A program made the position numbers and the translations under genes. Positions 44,001-52,216 of a DNA stretch of 64,000 nt are shown piece after piece. The stretch comes from Brevibacillus_H ginsengisoli (GTDB taxonomy: Bacteria; Bacillota; Bacilli; Brevibacillales; Brevibacillaceae). The stretch covers positions 186,001 to 250,000 of the forward strand of contig NZ_JBNJQR010000002.1 of assembly GCF_050113715.1 (NCBI RefSeq), read 5' to 3'. Every line of letters begins with the position of its first letter. Positions within the stretch are counted from its first letter, which is position 1. Under the pieces are notes generated by a model, which was given only the letters and a program-made list of their open reading frames with translations, ran no database searches and was not told the origin of the DNA.

Positions 44001-44909
44001 ATGATTTCAATGATTAGAGAAAAGGAGTGGTTGGTTGGTGAACTTCAGCCGCTTCCCAAGGAGATGAACTATGGCACCTTGCTGCGTGATCAGTGGGGGT
44101 TGCCCAAAAAAATGGCCCATCTTCTGTTTCAACATAAAGAGGTTTTGGTAGATGATCAGCCGGTCCTGCAACATACCCCAGTCCATGTGACGGGCACTAT
44201 CAAGCTGCGGGTCCTTCAGGAAGAGGACTACGGAATCGAACCGAAGACGGGCAAGCTGGAGATTGTGTATGAGGACGACCACCTTTTAATTGTCAATAAA
44301 CCAGCAGGTTTGCTGCTTCATCCGACGGAAAAATCACATGAAATCACGCTGGATCACTACATAGCAGGACATTTTCAGCAACAGAACCTTCAAACCAAAG
44401 TTCGCCATGTCCACCGATTGGATCAAGAAACGTCAGGAGCTGTGCTCTATGCCAAGCATGCCCTTGCCTCTTCGTTGCTTGACGAGTTGTTGCGGCTCCG
44501 AAAAATCAAGCGATCCTATACGGCTTTTGTTCAAGGAAGAGTCAATCAAGAGCTGGGGAAAATCGATGCTCCAATTGGTCGTGATCGTCATCATCCAAGC
44601 AGGCGACGAGTGACTCCGCAGGGTGAGCATGCCGTGACTCATTATCAGGTTGTCAAACGGTACCCGCAAGCGACTCAGCTTCTCTGTCAATTGGAGACAG
44701 GCCGAACTCACCAGATTCGGGTTCATCTTAGCCACATGGGTCATCCACTAATCGGAGATACCTTGTATGGCGGAAGTGCCAAACTGATCACAAGGCAAGC
44801 TCTACATGCCGAAAAGCTGACATTGGTTCATCCATTTGGTGGGCAAACCATTCAGGTCGATGCTGCTTGGCCAGATGACATGATTGAGCTTCAAGCGAAG
44901 TTTCGCTAA
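44001..44909 (+). CDS. RluA-family pseudouridine synthase
   Basis: The ATG at 44001 has AAAGGA 10 bases upstream. The 302-residue product has an S4-like N-terminal part (residues about 20-75) and the RluA core: VNKPAGLLLHPT, HRLDQETSG with the catalytic Asp141, and LETGRTHQIRVHLSHMGHPLIGDTLYGG. It isomerises uridine in rRNA or tRNA; the target cannot be told from sequence. It is probably co-transcribed with the phosphodiesterase before it. Confidence 0.93.
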   Translation: MISMIREKEWLVGELQPLPKEMNYGTLLRDQWGLPKKMAHLLFQHKEVLVDDQPVLQHTPVHVTGTIKLRVLQEEDYGIEPKTGKLEIVYEDDHLLIVNKPAGLLLHPTEKSHEITLDHYIAGHFQQQNLQTKVRHVHRLDQETSGAVLYAKHALASSLLDELLRLRKIKRSYTAFVQGRVNQELGKIDAPIGRDRHHPSRRRVTPQGEHAVTHYQVVKRYPQATQLLCQLETGRTHQIRVHLSHMGHPLIGDTLYGGSAKLITRQALHAEKLTLVHPFGGQTIQVDAAWPDDMIELQAKFR

Positions 44910-45027
44910 CCACCGTATTAATCCTATGATCACTTAAAAGGACGTCGGATCCTCAGCTTGGGCGAACAAGGCCTTGCTCATCTTGAATAGACTGCCTGAA
45001 GAGGAACCGACAGAAAAGGGTGATCGA

Positions 45028-46113
45028 GTGAATAAACCCATTATCGGAATACTTACTAGGCGGGAAGGCAAGCGATTTATGGAGCCGCAGTACTTTCGTC
45101 GATTAATTCGGGCGGGTAACGAGCTGGGAGCGATTGTTTTTCTATTCTCTCCAGCGGATGTACGGATACAAGAAGGCAAAGTGAGAGGATATGTCCCGAG
45201 TTCGCAAGGTGGCTGGTTGGAACGCTGGTTTCGCAGACCAGATGTGGTGATTGATCGCTTCCGGTATACACCGAACCAATCATTTCGTGAATATGTTCAG
45301 TTTCGCAACAATTCCTCGATGGTTTTTGCCAATAACCGGTTAGCGAATAAATGGAGAGTTCATCAGGTGCTTTGGAAGGATGAACAGATGCGTCAATGGC
45401 TGCCAGAGACGTGTCATTATCAGCCGACAGCGTTTCGAAATATGTTAGCAAAGCACAAATATGTGTTCGTCAAGCCTAGCAATGGAACAGGTGGAAGAGG
45501 AATTTTACGGATAAAAAAAACAGCCAACGGTTATGAGTTGCTGGGCCGAACCAAACAACGAAATATCATTCAAGTCAAGCTAACCACTCCCCAAGCGTTA
45601 TCTTACCGGGTGAAAAGCTGGGCACAAGGCGAACTCTTTGTCGTTCAGCAGGGTCTTGCCCTTGACTTGATTCCCGGAAGAACCGTCGATATCCGTCTGT
45701 TGATTCAGAAGAATAGTGAAGGGCAGTGGGATATCACAGGGATGGGTGTAAGAGTAGGTGGTAGCAAAAGTGCCACCTCTAATTTGCATGGAGGCGGCAA
45801 GGCGGTTCCAGCGGTTGAGTTTTTAACCCCACGGTTCGGATCAGAGCAGACTTTGTCCATTATTGGTGAGTGCCATGAACTTGCACATCGGGCGGCAGGT
45901 GCATTGGAGAACCATTTTGGCAGGTTAATTGAACTAGGCTTAGACATTGGAATTGACGTCAACGGTCGGGCCTGGCTGATCGAGGTGAATCCCAAGCCCG
46001 GGCGTGAAATCTTCCGAGAGCTGGGACAGAAAACAATCTACAGGCAAGCGATTCGACGGCCGATAGAATATGCGATGTATCTAAGCAGAATAAGCCGAGA
46101 ACGAAAAAGCTAA
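45028..46113 (+). CDS. YheC/YheD-family ATP-grasp, endospore coat-associated
   Basis: The GTG at 45028 follows AAAAGGGTG. The 361-residue product matches YheC/D: N-terminal strand PIIGILTRR, VIDRFRY, then the ATP-grasp core with FVKPSNGTGGRGI, a DIRLLIQ strand and IDVNGRAWLIEVNPKPG metal-binding end. In B. subtilis these proteins are found with the spore coat; the ligation they carry out is not known. It is not next to another copy, though Bacillus often has several in tandem. It is a single gene with a weak terminator. Confidence 0.88.
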   Translation: MNKPIIGILTRREGKRFMEPQYFRRLIRAGNELGAIVFLFSPADVRIQEGKVRGYVPSSQGGWLERWFRRPDVVIDRFRYTPNQSFREYVQFRNNSSMVFANNRLANKWRVHQVLWKDEQMRQWLPETCHYQPTAFRNMLAKHKYVFVKPSNGTGGRGILRIKKTANGYELLGRTKQRNIIQVKLTTPQALSYRVKSWAQGELFVVQQGLALDLIPGRTVDIRLLIQKNSEGQWDITGMGVRVGGSKSATSNLHGGGKAVPAVEFLTPRFGSEQTLSIIGECHELAHRAAGALENHFGRLIELGLDIGIDVNGRAWLIEVNPKPGREIFRELGQKTIYRQAIRRPIEYAMYLSRISRERKS

Positions 46114-46127
46114 AAGCTTTGTACAGC

Positions 46128-46161
46128 AAGCAGTGTCTATAATAATAGGCCCTGCTTTTTT
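46128..46161 (+). terminator. Weak terminator after the YheC/D gene
   Basis: Stem AAGCAG/CTGCTT with a long loop (46128-46157) then TTTTT. Confidence 0.5.
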
Positions 46162-46279
46162 ACGATCAAAAGCTGACCTGTCATGATGTGCAGGAAGGAT
46201 TCTTTTCGTATGACAGGCTGAGGGATGCCATGTTAGAATAAGTAAGCCATCATGCTACTGAATAGGAGTGAACTTACCC

Positions 46280-46807
46280 ATGATAGATTTGAGCAAGTTA
46301 CGATCACTCGCATCACTCATATATCGGATGGAGCCCGTCTTCTCCCATGCATCCTTAACCAACCTTTCCAATGACAATCGGGATGAGGTAACCAAGTACC
46401 TGCAAGAAGGATTAATGGAAGGGAATCCTACCTTATCGATAAGCATCCAGACAAGCTCAGGAGAGTATGCGAACCATTTGGCGATATTAACTGTAGGGAG
46501 TAATAAATATACGTTTGCCAAGGATTATCAGGAACCGTACATCAGTGAAATCAATTATTTTTCCGCCCGAATTACCGCGGACACCAACGGAATGCTGGTT
46601 TTTCATCGGGATTACCCGGGTGTGGTGTTTGACGTTTCCCGTATATTGGCGGATCACCAAATCAACATATCCAAATTGAACGTGTCACGTGAACAAAAAG
46701 GAGAGAATGCCTTACTGGTTTCTTTAACGGATGAGGAAATTACAGCGGAAGTGATCAAGCAAATTGAACAACTTCCTCAGGTTACTCGCGTGATTTCGCT
46801 TCAGTAA
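46280..46807 (+). CDS. ACT-domain protein
   Basis: The ATG at 46280 is used because the alternative GTG at 46268 overlaps the TAGGAG site. The 175-residue product ends in a clear ACT domain (residues about 105-175: MLVFHRDYPGVVFDVSRIL ... ISKLNVSR) that binds amino acids as a regulatory module. The N-terminal 100 residues look like the ASB fold seen in serine dehydratase beta subunit and in 3-phosphoglycerate dehydrogenase. It is shorter than SdaAB and no alpha subunit is adjacent, so it may be a stand-alone sensor. Amino-acid ligand unknown. Confidence 0.72.
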   Translation: MIDLSKLRSLASLIYRMEPVFSHASLTNLSNDNRDEVTKYLQEGLMEGNPTLSISIQTSSGEYANHLAILTVGSNKYTFAKDYQEPYISEINYFSARITADTNGMLVFHRDYPGVVFDVSRILADHQINISKLNVSREQKGENALLVSLTDEEITAEVIKQIEQLPQVTRVISLQ

Positions 46808-46838
46808 GGCTTTGGACTAGGAAAGGATGATGAGCATC

Positions 46839-47642
46839 ATGAATTGGCTCATGGGGTTACTTGCCAGTTCGTTGATCGCTGGCCTAGCCTATTGGAAGCG
46901 TTCTCTCACATTCTCGGGAGTCCTTGGTGCGATCCTGATCGGCACGATCCTGTATGGCGCTGGAAATATCGGATGGTATGGGGTTCTGCTCGCGTTCTTC
47001 CTTTCTTCCACGCTTTTAACCAAGTGGAGGCAGGCGAGTAAAGCCAAATGGGAAGCAGGATATGAGAAAACGGGCAGAAGAGATTTTGGTCAAGTCATGG
47101 CCAATGGAGGATTAGCTGCGTTCCTGTGCTTGATCGCATCACTCTATTCAAACGGGATATGGTACGCTGGATTTCTCGGAGTGATGTCAACAGTAACCGC
47201 CGATACCTGGGCAACCGAAATCGGTTCTTTGAGCAAACAGGCTCCTCGTTCCATTCTGACAGGAAAGAAAGCGACTCCGGGTACCTCAGGGGCCATAAGC
47301 TTATTGGGACTCTTGGCAAGTGCAGCTGGAGGATGTTTGATCGGGCTTGTTGGGGTGGTTTTTAACCAAGGACCAGTATACCTTTCTTACAGTTTCCTTT
47401 TGATTGTAATTTGCACAATCTCCGGCCTATGCGGTTCTTTGCTGGACTCGCTTATGGGAGCAACCCTTCAAGCCAACTATCAATGCAAGAAGTGCGGCAA
47501 CAGGATGGAGAAAAGACAGCACTGCAATCAGCCAACAGAGCTTGTCCATGGGTACTATCTGATCAACAATGATTTGGTTAATTTCATCAGTTCGATCGGT
47601 GGAGCAGTCATTAACATTGGCCTAATCAACTTAATACGTTAA
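46839..47642 (+). CDS. DUF92 membrane protein
   Basis: Start uncertain: ATGs at 46827, 46830 and 46839 share one AAAGGA site; the last gives the best, though long, spacing. The 267-residue product has about seven membrane segments and the DUF92 motifs: GRRDFGQVMANGG near residue 75, STVTADTWATEIGSLS, and GTSGAISLLG, ending with a short CKKCG ... C segment that may bind zinc. Homologues include the plant phytyl-phosphate kinase VTE6 and vertebrate TMEM19, so a lipid or polyprenyl phosphotransfer role is possible. It lies 31 bases after the ACT gene. Confidence 0.85.
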   Translation: MNWLMGLLASSLIAGLAYWKRSLTFSGVLGAILIGTILYGAGNIGWYGVLLAFFLSSTLLTKWRQASKAKWEAGYEKTGRRDFGQVMANGGLAAFLCLIASLYSNGIWYAGFLGVMSTVTADTWATEIGSLSKQAPRSILTGKKATPGTSGAISLLGLLASAAGGCLIGLVGVVFNQGPVYLSYSFLLIVICTISGLCGSLLDSLMGATLQANYQCKKCGNRMEKRQHCNQPTELVHGYYLINNDLVNFISSIGGAVINIGLINLIR

Positions 47643-47660
47643 GAGAGAAGGAGTATGAAT

Positions 47661-47885
47661 ATGAGTGAATGCAAATTGGATCATAGCACAGAAGATGTGA
47701 AGAAGAAGCTTGCTGAGCAATCGGGCCATCTTCCTGAAGATATTCGTACAGCACTAGAGACACTTTTAGATCAACCACTCGAGCAAGAGAGACTGAATCA
47801 GGTATTTCACCTATTGAAAAAATATGATTTGGCTACAGTGGAGGAGAGACAGGAGCGAGATGTGAAGTTCCGGGCTCTAGTCTAA
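47661..47885 (+). CDS. Small acidic protein of 74 residues, unrecognised
   Basis: AGAAGGAG lies 9 bases before the ATG at 47661; the ATG at 47655 is too close. The product is helical and acidic (EDVKKKLAEQSGHLPEDIRTAL ... LNQVFHLLKKYDLATVEER split in two helices), with no signal. It is 18 bases after DUF92 and 34 before kapB. No family recognised. Confidence 0.7.
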   Translation: MSECKLDHSTEDVKKKLAEQSGHLPEDIRTALETLLDQPLEQERLNQVFHLLKKYDLATVEERQERDVKFRALV

Positions 47886-47919
47886 TCAGTTCCATCCAAC
47901 TATGAAAGGAGCTAGTCCC

Positions 47920-48309
47920 ATGACCAATCAGTCCCTACAGGTAGGCGATCTTGTTCTTGCCTCTAACAAATCAGGCGTATACATAGCAGAAATCATTGAT
48001 CTCCTTCCTCTCAAGGCAACCATTCAGACGCTAGCGGTTGTGAAGCATCCTTTACAAGGAGACCTTCATCATCCGTATGAAGCGAATGTTTCAGTTTTTC
48101 ATCAGCGTCGGGCACTGTCCTATCGTGAGCGATTTATGACTCTGCTTTCACAACTAGAGCCTTATGAGGGTGAAGTTCCAGAGTATCAGGAGTCACTCAG
48201 GGACGCACTTGATCGAGAAATAACAGAGCTTGGACAGCAAGACGGGAAATGGGCAGAACTATCGCTTCAACAGTACAAGCTGCTAAAGCAAGAATACGTT
48301 AATAGGTAA
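47920..48309 (+). CDS. kapB: Kinase-associated protein KapB
   Basis: The ATG at 47920 is 8 bases after AAAGGAG; an ATG at 47902 overlaps that site. The 129-residue product matches B. subtilis KapB across its length: VGDLVLASNKSGVYIAEI, the LAVVKHPLQGDLHHPYEA segment and FHQRRALSYRE. KapB is needed for KinB-dependent phosphorylation of Spo0F at the start of sporulation. Though described as a lipoprotein in B. subtilis, no lipobox is seen here. The kinase gene kinB, its usual neighbour, is not in the window. Confidence 0.85.
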   Translation: MTNQSLQVGDLVLASNKSGVYIAEIIDLLPLKATIQTLAVVKHPLQGDLHHPYEANVSVFHQRRALSYRERFMTLLSQLEPYEGEVPEYQESLRDALDREITELGQQDGKWAELSLQQYKLLKQEYVNR

Positions 48310-48314
48310 GTTGG

Positions 48315-48338
48315 GAAGCCGTCTCATCAGGCGGCTTC
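48315..48338 (+). other. Hairpin after kapB without a T-tract
   Basis: GAAGCCG/CGGCTTC stem (48315-48321 and 48332-48338). The next bases are not T-rich, so termination is doubtful; it may protect the 3' end of the kapB message. Confidence 0.4.
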
Positions 48339-48476
48339 ATGCATCATTTCTCGGGAAAGCGCAGAAACAGACAATTCTCGCCTATAATCAGGCAAGTTCG
48401 CCTACTGATAAACGAAAACGCTTACAAAAAGGTGGAGGGACGTCCAAAAATGTCGGAAAAAGACAGAAAGTTCCGC

Positions 48477-48506
48477 TTGAGGGTGTTTCCTACTATCCAG
48501 TATTCT
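48477..48506 (+). promoter_or_regulatory. Sigma-A promoter candidate for the 84-residue protein gene
   Basis: TTGAGG (48477-48482), an 18-base spacer and TATTCT (48501-48506), 41 bases before the ATG at 48547. Confidence 0.45.
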
Positions 48507-48546
48507 AGTGATAGAGTGATTTGAACGAATTGGAAGGTGTTGCTTT

Positions 48547-48801
48547 ATGTCCATAGAATTACAAGAAATCGTCGCAATGTTGCAAGAAGAAAAGACTCGA
48601 TATGATCAATTAATCGCAATCAGTATGGACAATCTGAATAATTTACGTAATCGGAAAATGGATGATTCTATCAATGAGGATCAAGGGGAAATAGAGGAGA
48701 CAGTACAGCGGATGGAAAGTGAAATTGAAATGTTGCATTCGCTCGTCGAAACGATCTACTTCAAGCTGAGAATTCTCACCCTGAACAATCATGCTTCCTG
48801 A
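48547..48801 (+). CDS. Small coiled-coil protein of 84 residues, unrecognised
   Basis: The ATG at 48547 follows GGAAGG. The product is almost entirely helical with coiled-coil character (IVAMLQEEKTRYDQLIAI; IEETVQRMESEIEMLHSLV). No signal or membrane segment. Its stop overlaps the start of a 30-residue membrane peptide frame, and it sits in a 700-base stretch of small genes between kapB and the NAGPA operon. No known family. Confidence 0.65.
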   Translation: MSIELQEIVAMLQEEKTRYDQLIAISMDNLNNLRNRKMDDSINEDQGEIEETVQRMESEIEMLHSLVETIYFKLRILTLNNHAS

Positions 48802-48883
48802 CAGTAGCACAAACTGGATTGGCTGGATCATTGCCCTGCTTTTGCTGGGTGGTGTCGCGTATTACGTGTACAAGTGGAGATAA
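48791..48883 (+). CDS. Possible 30-residue single-span membrane microprotein
   Basis: An ATG at 48791, overlapping the preceding gene's stop by 11 bases, opens a 30-codon frame: a short polar start (MLPDSSTN), a membrane segment (WIGWIIALLLLGGVAYYVY, residues 9-27) and a basic end (KWR), the right orientation for an outside-facing N-terminus. No ribosome site of its own is seen, so translation would depend on coupling to the 48547 gene. A terminator follows about 30 bases later, leaving this as the natural end of the transcript. Confidence 0.45.
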   Translation: MLPDSSTNWIGWIIALLLLGGVAYYVYKWR

Positions 48884-48913
48884 TTCACCCAAGATGATAG
48901 AATTTACCAATAA

Positions 48914-48950
48914 AAAGAGTGCTTCCAGTTGTTGGAACACTCTTTTTATT
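48914..48950 (+). terminator. Rho-independent terminator after the small-gene pair
   Basis: Stem AGAGTGCTTCCA/TGGAACACTCT with a single bulged C, followed by TTTTATTTTG. Confidence 0.85.
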
Positions 48951-48993
48951 TTGTTATAATATTCGTTGTTTATCGAACCAAGACGAGAAGTGT

Positions 48994-48999
48994 TATAAT
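48994..48999 (+). promoter_or_regulatory. -10 element upstream of the NAGPA operon
   Basis: A perfect TATAAT at 48994-48999, 45 bases before the ATG at 49044 and just after a terminator. The -35 region (TTATCG at 48970-48975, 18-base spacer) is weak. Confidence 0.45.
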
Positions 49000-49043
49000 A
49001 GAACTCTGTTCCGTTTAAGGGTAGTAGAGTAGGAGGTAGAGAA

Positions 49044-49511
49044 ATGAGTAATCAGCAGATTCTGGAAGACAAATACAAGAAAAGGGAAAACCGTTCGATA
49101 GGGAAAAGTATTGCCAAAAGTTTGCCGATTGGAAATTCCAAAAAAATGGTCATGATGGCAATGTCGATTCTAGTATGGGTGGGTTTGCTCCTAGGTGGTT
49201 ATTTCTTGGCGAATCAATATGCGAAGCAGACGCAACAATACATAGATCAGCGTCTTGATAAGATGCAAGCGACGAATCAAGAGCAAATGCATAAGCTTGA
49301 ACGCGATTTGGCGACGGTCCAGACCGAAATGACGAAGGTTCATGATGGACTAGCCTATATAGACGAAGAATTGAAATTAACCGGCAAAACCATCGGTGGC
49401 TCTGATAAAACCAAACAGGCATTGCAACAACGGATTGACCAGTTAAATCAACAATTAATCCAGCTAAAAACCTCATTGAAAAAACTGGAGGACGCAACTC
49501 GTGCTTACTAA
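49044..49511 (+). CDS. Membrane-anchored coiled-coil protein
   Basis: The ATG at 49044 follows GGAGG. The 155-residue product has a basic cytoplasmic start (residues 1-34), one membrane segment (about 35-56, MVMMAMSILVWVGLLLGGYF) and an external coiled coil (about 65-152). Its last 11 bases overlap the start of the first NAGPA gene, whose own N-terminus also carries a membrane segment and coiled coil, so the two proteins may pair outside the membrane. No family recognised. Confidence 0.75.
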   Translation: MSNQQILEDKYKKRENRSIGKSIAKSLPIGNSKKMVMMAMSILVWVGLLLGGYFLANQYAKQTQQYIDQRLDKMQATNQEQMHKLERDLATVQTEMTKVHDGLAYIDEELKLTGKTIGGSDKTKQALQQRIDQLNQQLIQLKTSLKKLEDATRAY

Positions 49512-50571
49512 ATGGCGTGTGTATGCGCTTTTTTTGCTGGCACCCATTATCGGGTTTACCACAGGGTTTTATCAGAGCAACCCGGCTCAGGGTTTAGAAG
49601 ACTCACGGCTAGAGATTCCAGTTGAAAAATCAAATGATCACATTCAGCAGATTATGAACAAGCTTGAGGAAACGGATGACGTCATCGTCTCGACGGCGAA
49701 CTCGCTAGATCAATTAAAAGGAACTGCAACGAAGGAAAGTAAGGAATACGAACAACAAAATAGCAAGATTAATGCTTTGCTAGCAACTAGTCAATCGCAA
49801 CTGAAAAAGTCTGGAGACGTATTGGATCAGATCCTTTCCAAGATGTTAGGCAATCCAATCGGGCAATCGTTTACTACCAACGCCACGGTAAAAGTATATT
49901 CGCTTGAAGAGTCAGGATATAGCGGATATATGGCCAAAGTTCGGTTGAAAGATCCCAATGCCCTCAAGGTCGTGTTAGCGAACGATAAGCTAGTGAGCAA
50001 AGGGGAAACCACCAGTCATGCGGGAAGCCGCAAGGGCGCGATTCTCGCCGTCAATGCCGGGGGATTTAACTATGGACCGAACGGAAATCTCAGTCCAATA
50101 GGGATTACCGTGATAGATGGGCAGATTAGAACCTTTTCTGATAACAAAAATGTAAGCTTTGTTGGCTTCAACAACCAAGGTAGATTAGTCGGTGGTAAAA
50201 TTCATTCACAGGCTGAGTTGAAACAAAAAGGCATCTTGCAAGGCGCCAGCTTCCTTCCGACATTGTTACAGGGAGGGAAGAAACAACCCATTCCAAGTCA
50301 ATGGGCGAATACGCGCCACCCTCGTACCTTGATTGGTCACTTCGATAATGGAGATCTGTTATTTATCGTAATCGATGGTCGAGGATATGGCGGTAGCAAA
50401 GGAGTAACGCTGGAAGAAGCCCAACGCAAACTGTTGGAATTCCATGTACGAGACGCGTACAACCTGGATGGTGGCGGCTCGAGTGCCTTTTATTACAAAG
50501 GAAAAATTCTTAACCACCCATCAGACGGAAGAGAGCGTAAGGTAATCAGTAATATTGTTGTTTTACCTTAA
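49501..50571 (+). CDS. Phosphodiester glycosidase (NAGPA domain), membrane-anchored
   Basis: The GTG at 49501 follows CTGGAGGA, overlapping the preceding gene. The 356-residue product has an N-terminal membrane segment or signal (about residues 8-24), a coiled coil (about 45-115) and a NAGPA domain (about 130-356): KGAILAVNAGGFN, RHPRTLIGHFDNGDLLFIV split in two strands, and the YNLDGGGSSAFYY signature. The family includes the enzyme that removes N-acetylglucosamine from mannose-6-phosphate and bacterial proteins acting on phosphodiester-linked sugars such as teichoic acid or exopolysaccharide. Confidence 0.87.
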   Translation: MLTKWRVYALFLLAPIIGFTTGFYQSNPAQGLEDSRLEIPVEKSNDHIQQIMNKLEETDDVIVSTANSLDQLKGTATKESKEYEQQNSKINALLATSQSQLKKSGDVLDQILSKMLGNPIGQSFTTNATVKVYSLEESGYSGYMAKVRLKDPNALKVVLANDKLVSKGETTSHAGSRKGAILAVNAGGFNYGPNGNLSPIGITVIDGQIRTFSDNKNVSFVGFNNQGRLVGGKIHSQAELKQKGILQGASFLPTLLQGGKKQPIPSQWANTRHPRTLIGHFDNGDLLFIVIDGRGYGGSKGVTLEEAQRKLLEFHVRDAYNLDGGGSSAFYYKGKILNHPSDGRERKVISNIVVLP

Positions 50572-50599
50572 GTACGAGGTGTGGAGGTGTTAGGGGCTA

Positions 50600-51673
50600 A
50601 TGAAAGGTAAATGGATGCCGATGTTGGTTTGTTTGTTGCTATGTGTATGCTATACACCTGTTTCAGCAATGGGAAGCAAAACAGAAACAATCCAGATGAA
50701 AACAGGCAAAAAGGTGGTATCCTATGTCTATTTTCACCCTTCAGAAAATGTGGAGCTGAAGCCGGTCTTTGCTCAAGGAAAAGTAGGAATGGCAGAGGAA
50801 TTGAATTCAATGGCAAAGCATAACGAAGCAATTGCTGCCATTAACGGAACGTTTTTTAATGCCTATGATCACCAAGATTTGCAGCCACAAGGTGGAATCG
50901 CCAGCAACCAGCAATTGCTCCATTGGCGTGGTGGCCCCACACTTCTAGGCATTTTGAACAATAATGAACTGTTTTTTGGTTCCGCTGATAGCGTCCGCAT
51001 AGCGGGAAGTCGGAATGATTCCTGGGAGTGGCCACAAGCTTGGTATGCCTGGTTTGTGAATCATCTGCCCACTTCCCAAAACGAGATCGTCGTGTTTACG
51101 CCACAGTTTCGCACGAATCAGCTTCAGTTGCCAGGCTTCTCTTTCGTGAATGTAGCGCAAGGGAAGGTGGCTACGATTACCAAAGATCAAACGCAAATTC
51201 CATCCAATGGATTTGTCATAGCCTATGGAAGCGCGCAAGCCAAAACGGCGGCCTCTTTTCAAGTAGGGGATCGTGTGGCTTATCGAGTAGATCTTCCGGA
51301 ACCTTTTAAAACATGGAAATATTTGATTAGCGTTGGACCAAAGCTGTTAACGGGAGGCAAAGTTGACGTGAATTTTCAACGGGATGGGATTCGAGACCCC
51401 AAACTATTGACTCAATCCGCGCAACGAAGCTTTATCGGTTATAAAAATGATAAAACCATCGTTATGGGCACAGTAGCGAATGTGACCATCCCGCAACTAG
51501 CAGAACTCACTCAAAAGCTTGGACTGCAAGAAGCAATGAACCTTGACGGGGGAGCATCCTCAGGTTTGTACTACAACGGTAAATACCTGACAAAGCCAGG
51601 ACGAAAGCTGAGCAATTGTTTAGTCGTTGTGAAAAAGCCTGCTTCAAAACCCGCACCACCAGATAGTAAATAA
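50600..51673 (+). CDS. Secreted phosphodiester glycosidase (NAGPA domain)
   Basis: The ATG at 50600 has GGAGGTG about 11 bases upstream. The 357-residue product has a cleavable signal (MLVCLLLCVCYTPVSA, cleavage about residue 23) and a NAGPA domain with EAIAAINGTFFN, QRSFIGYKNDKTIVM and MNLDGGASSGLYY. It is only distantly similar to the protein 28 bases upstream and has no membrane anchor or coiled coil, so the pair gives one fixed and one released enzyme. Substrate likely a wall or surface glycan phosphodiester. The short tail is Pro/Lys-rich. Confidence 0.87.
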   Translation: MKGKWMPMLVCLLLCVCYTPVSAMGSKTETIQMKTGKKVVSYVYFHPSENVELKPVFAQGKVGMAEELNSMAKHNEAIAAINGTFFNAYDHQDLQPQGGIASNQQLLHWRGGPTLLGILNNNELFFGSADSVRIAGSRNDSWEWPQAWYAWFVNHLPTSQNEIVVFTPQFRTNQLQLPGFSFVNVAQGKVATITKDQTQIPSNGFVIAYGSAQAKTAASFQVGDRVAYRVDLPEPFKTWKYLISVGPKLLTGGKVDVNFQRDGIRDPKLLTQSAQRSFIGYKNDKTIVMGTVANVTIPQLAELTQKLGLQEAMNLDGGASSGLYYNGKYLTKPGRKLSNCLVVVKKPASKPAPPDSK

Positions 51674-51693
51674 TGAAATTGTTCAACAAAGAA

Positions 51694-51734
51694 GGGGCTA
51701 TCCCGGAGCTTGAAAATGGCTCTGGGATAGCCCC
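51694..51734. terminator. Strong hairpin between convergent genes
   Basis: Stem GGGGCTATCCC/GGGATAGCCCC extended inside by GAGC/GCTC (51694-51734). A modest T-rich stretch follows on the minus strand (TTCTTTGTT). Probably a shared terminator. Confidence 0.65.
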
Positions 51735-51767
51735 AATACGTTTCGAAAAACCTATATTGGTCATTGG

Positions 51768-52121
51768 TTAATGGTTATGAATAATCGTACTTTGGTGATA
51801 GAACATTTGCCAGCACCCGTTTGTCAGCTTCCAAATGGAGCTGCGCATCGTATGGATCATTCTGGTTTCATCAGTCAAATGGTATGTTGCTAGTACAACA
51901 TCATTTGATAGGGGATGTAGTTTAAAATCATTGATCGTCATTTTAAAAGACTTTAACCCATTCTCACAATCTTTCTTGTACCATACATTCCCGTAGCTCC
52001 CCACTTCAAACCAGTCATCAGCAAGCAGCTTATCAAGCTCAACAGGAGATTCACGAATTTCAGGTTTCAGTAAACATTCTTCCAATTCAAGGATATGAGC
52101 TTTTAAAAGGTTTAACCCCAT
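51768..52121 (-). CDS. DUF4440/SnoaL-like (NTF2-fold) protein
   Basis: The ATG at 52121 (MGLNLLKAHI) has AGGAGG 6 bases upstream; the frame upstream to 52142 is rejected. The 117-residue product matches the DUF4440 cone fold: an early helix with LEECLLKPEIRESPVELDKLLADDWFEVG spanning two helices, then the strands YLKTDET-like region and SSIWKLTNGCWQMFYHQST. Members bind small hydrophobic ligands or act as small isomerases; no role can be given. It lies just after the binding-protein gene but is separated by a terminator. Confidence 0.8.
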   Translation of the reverse strand: MGLNLLKAHILELEECLLKPEIRESPVELDKLLADDWFEVGSYGNVWYKKDCENGLKSFKMTINDFKLHPLSNDVVLATYHLTDETRMIHTMRSSIWKLTNGCWQMFYHQSTIIHNH

Positions 52122-52159
52122 TTCCTTCCTCCTAAAACGCATATGATTTTCTTAAGCAA

Positions 52160-52195
52160 GAAAATGAAAACCGCCGACAGAATTCTGCCGGCAGT
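52160..52195 (-). terminator. Rho-independent terminator of the LivJ-like gene
   Basis: On the minus strand ACTGCCGGCAG/CTGTCGGCGGT is an 11-bp stem with two G:U pairs and a 4-base loop, then TTTTCATTTTC. On the plus strand the two wobbles become A:C mismatches, so it works best leftward. Confidence 0.8.
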
Positions 52196-52216
52196 TTGTC
52201 GTGTAAGTGGGCCCAA

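Noticed and set aside
48311..48508. 65-codon forward frame after kapB
   Set aside because: No ribosome site; it runs through a hairpin and the promoter-like TTGAGG/TATTCT before the next gene; composition is not protein-like.
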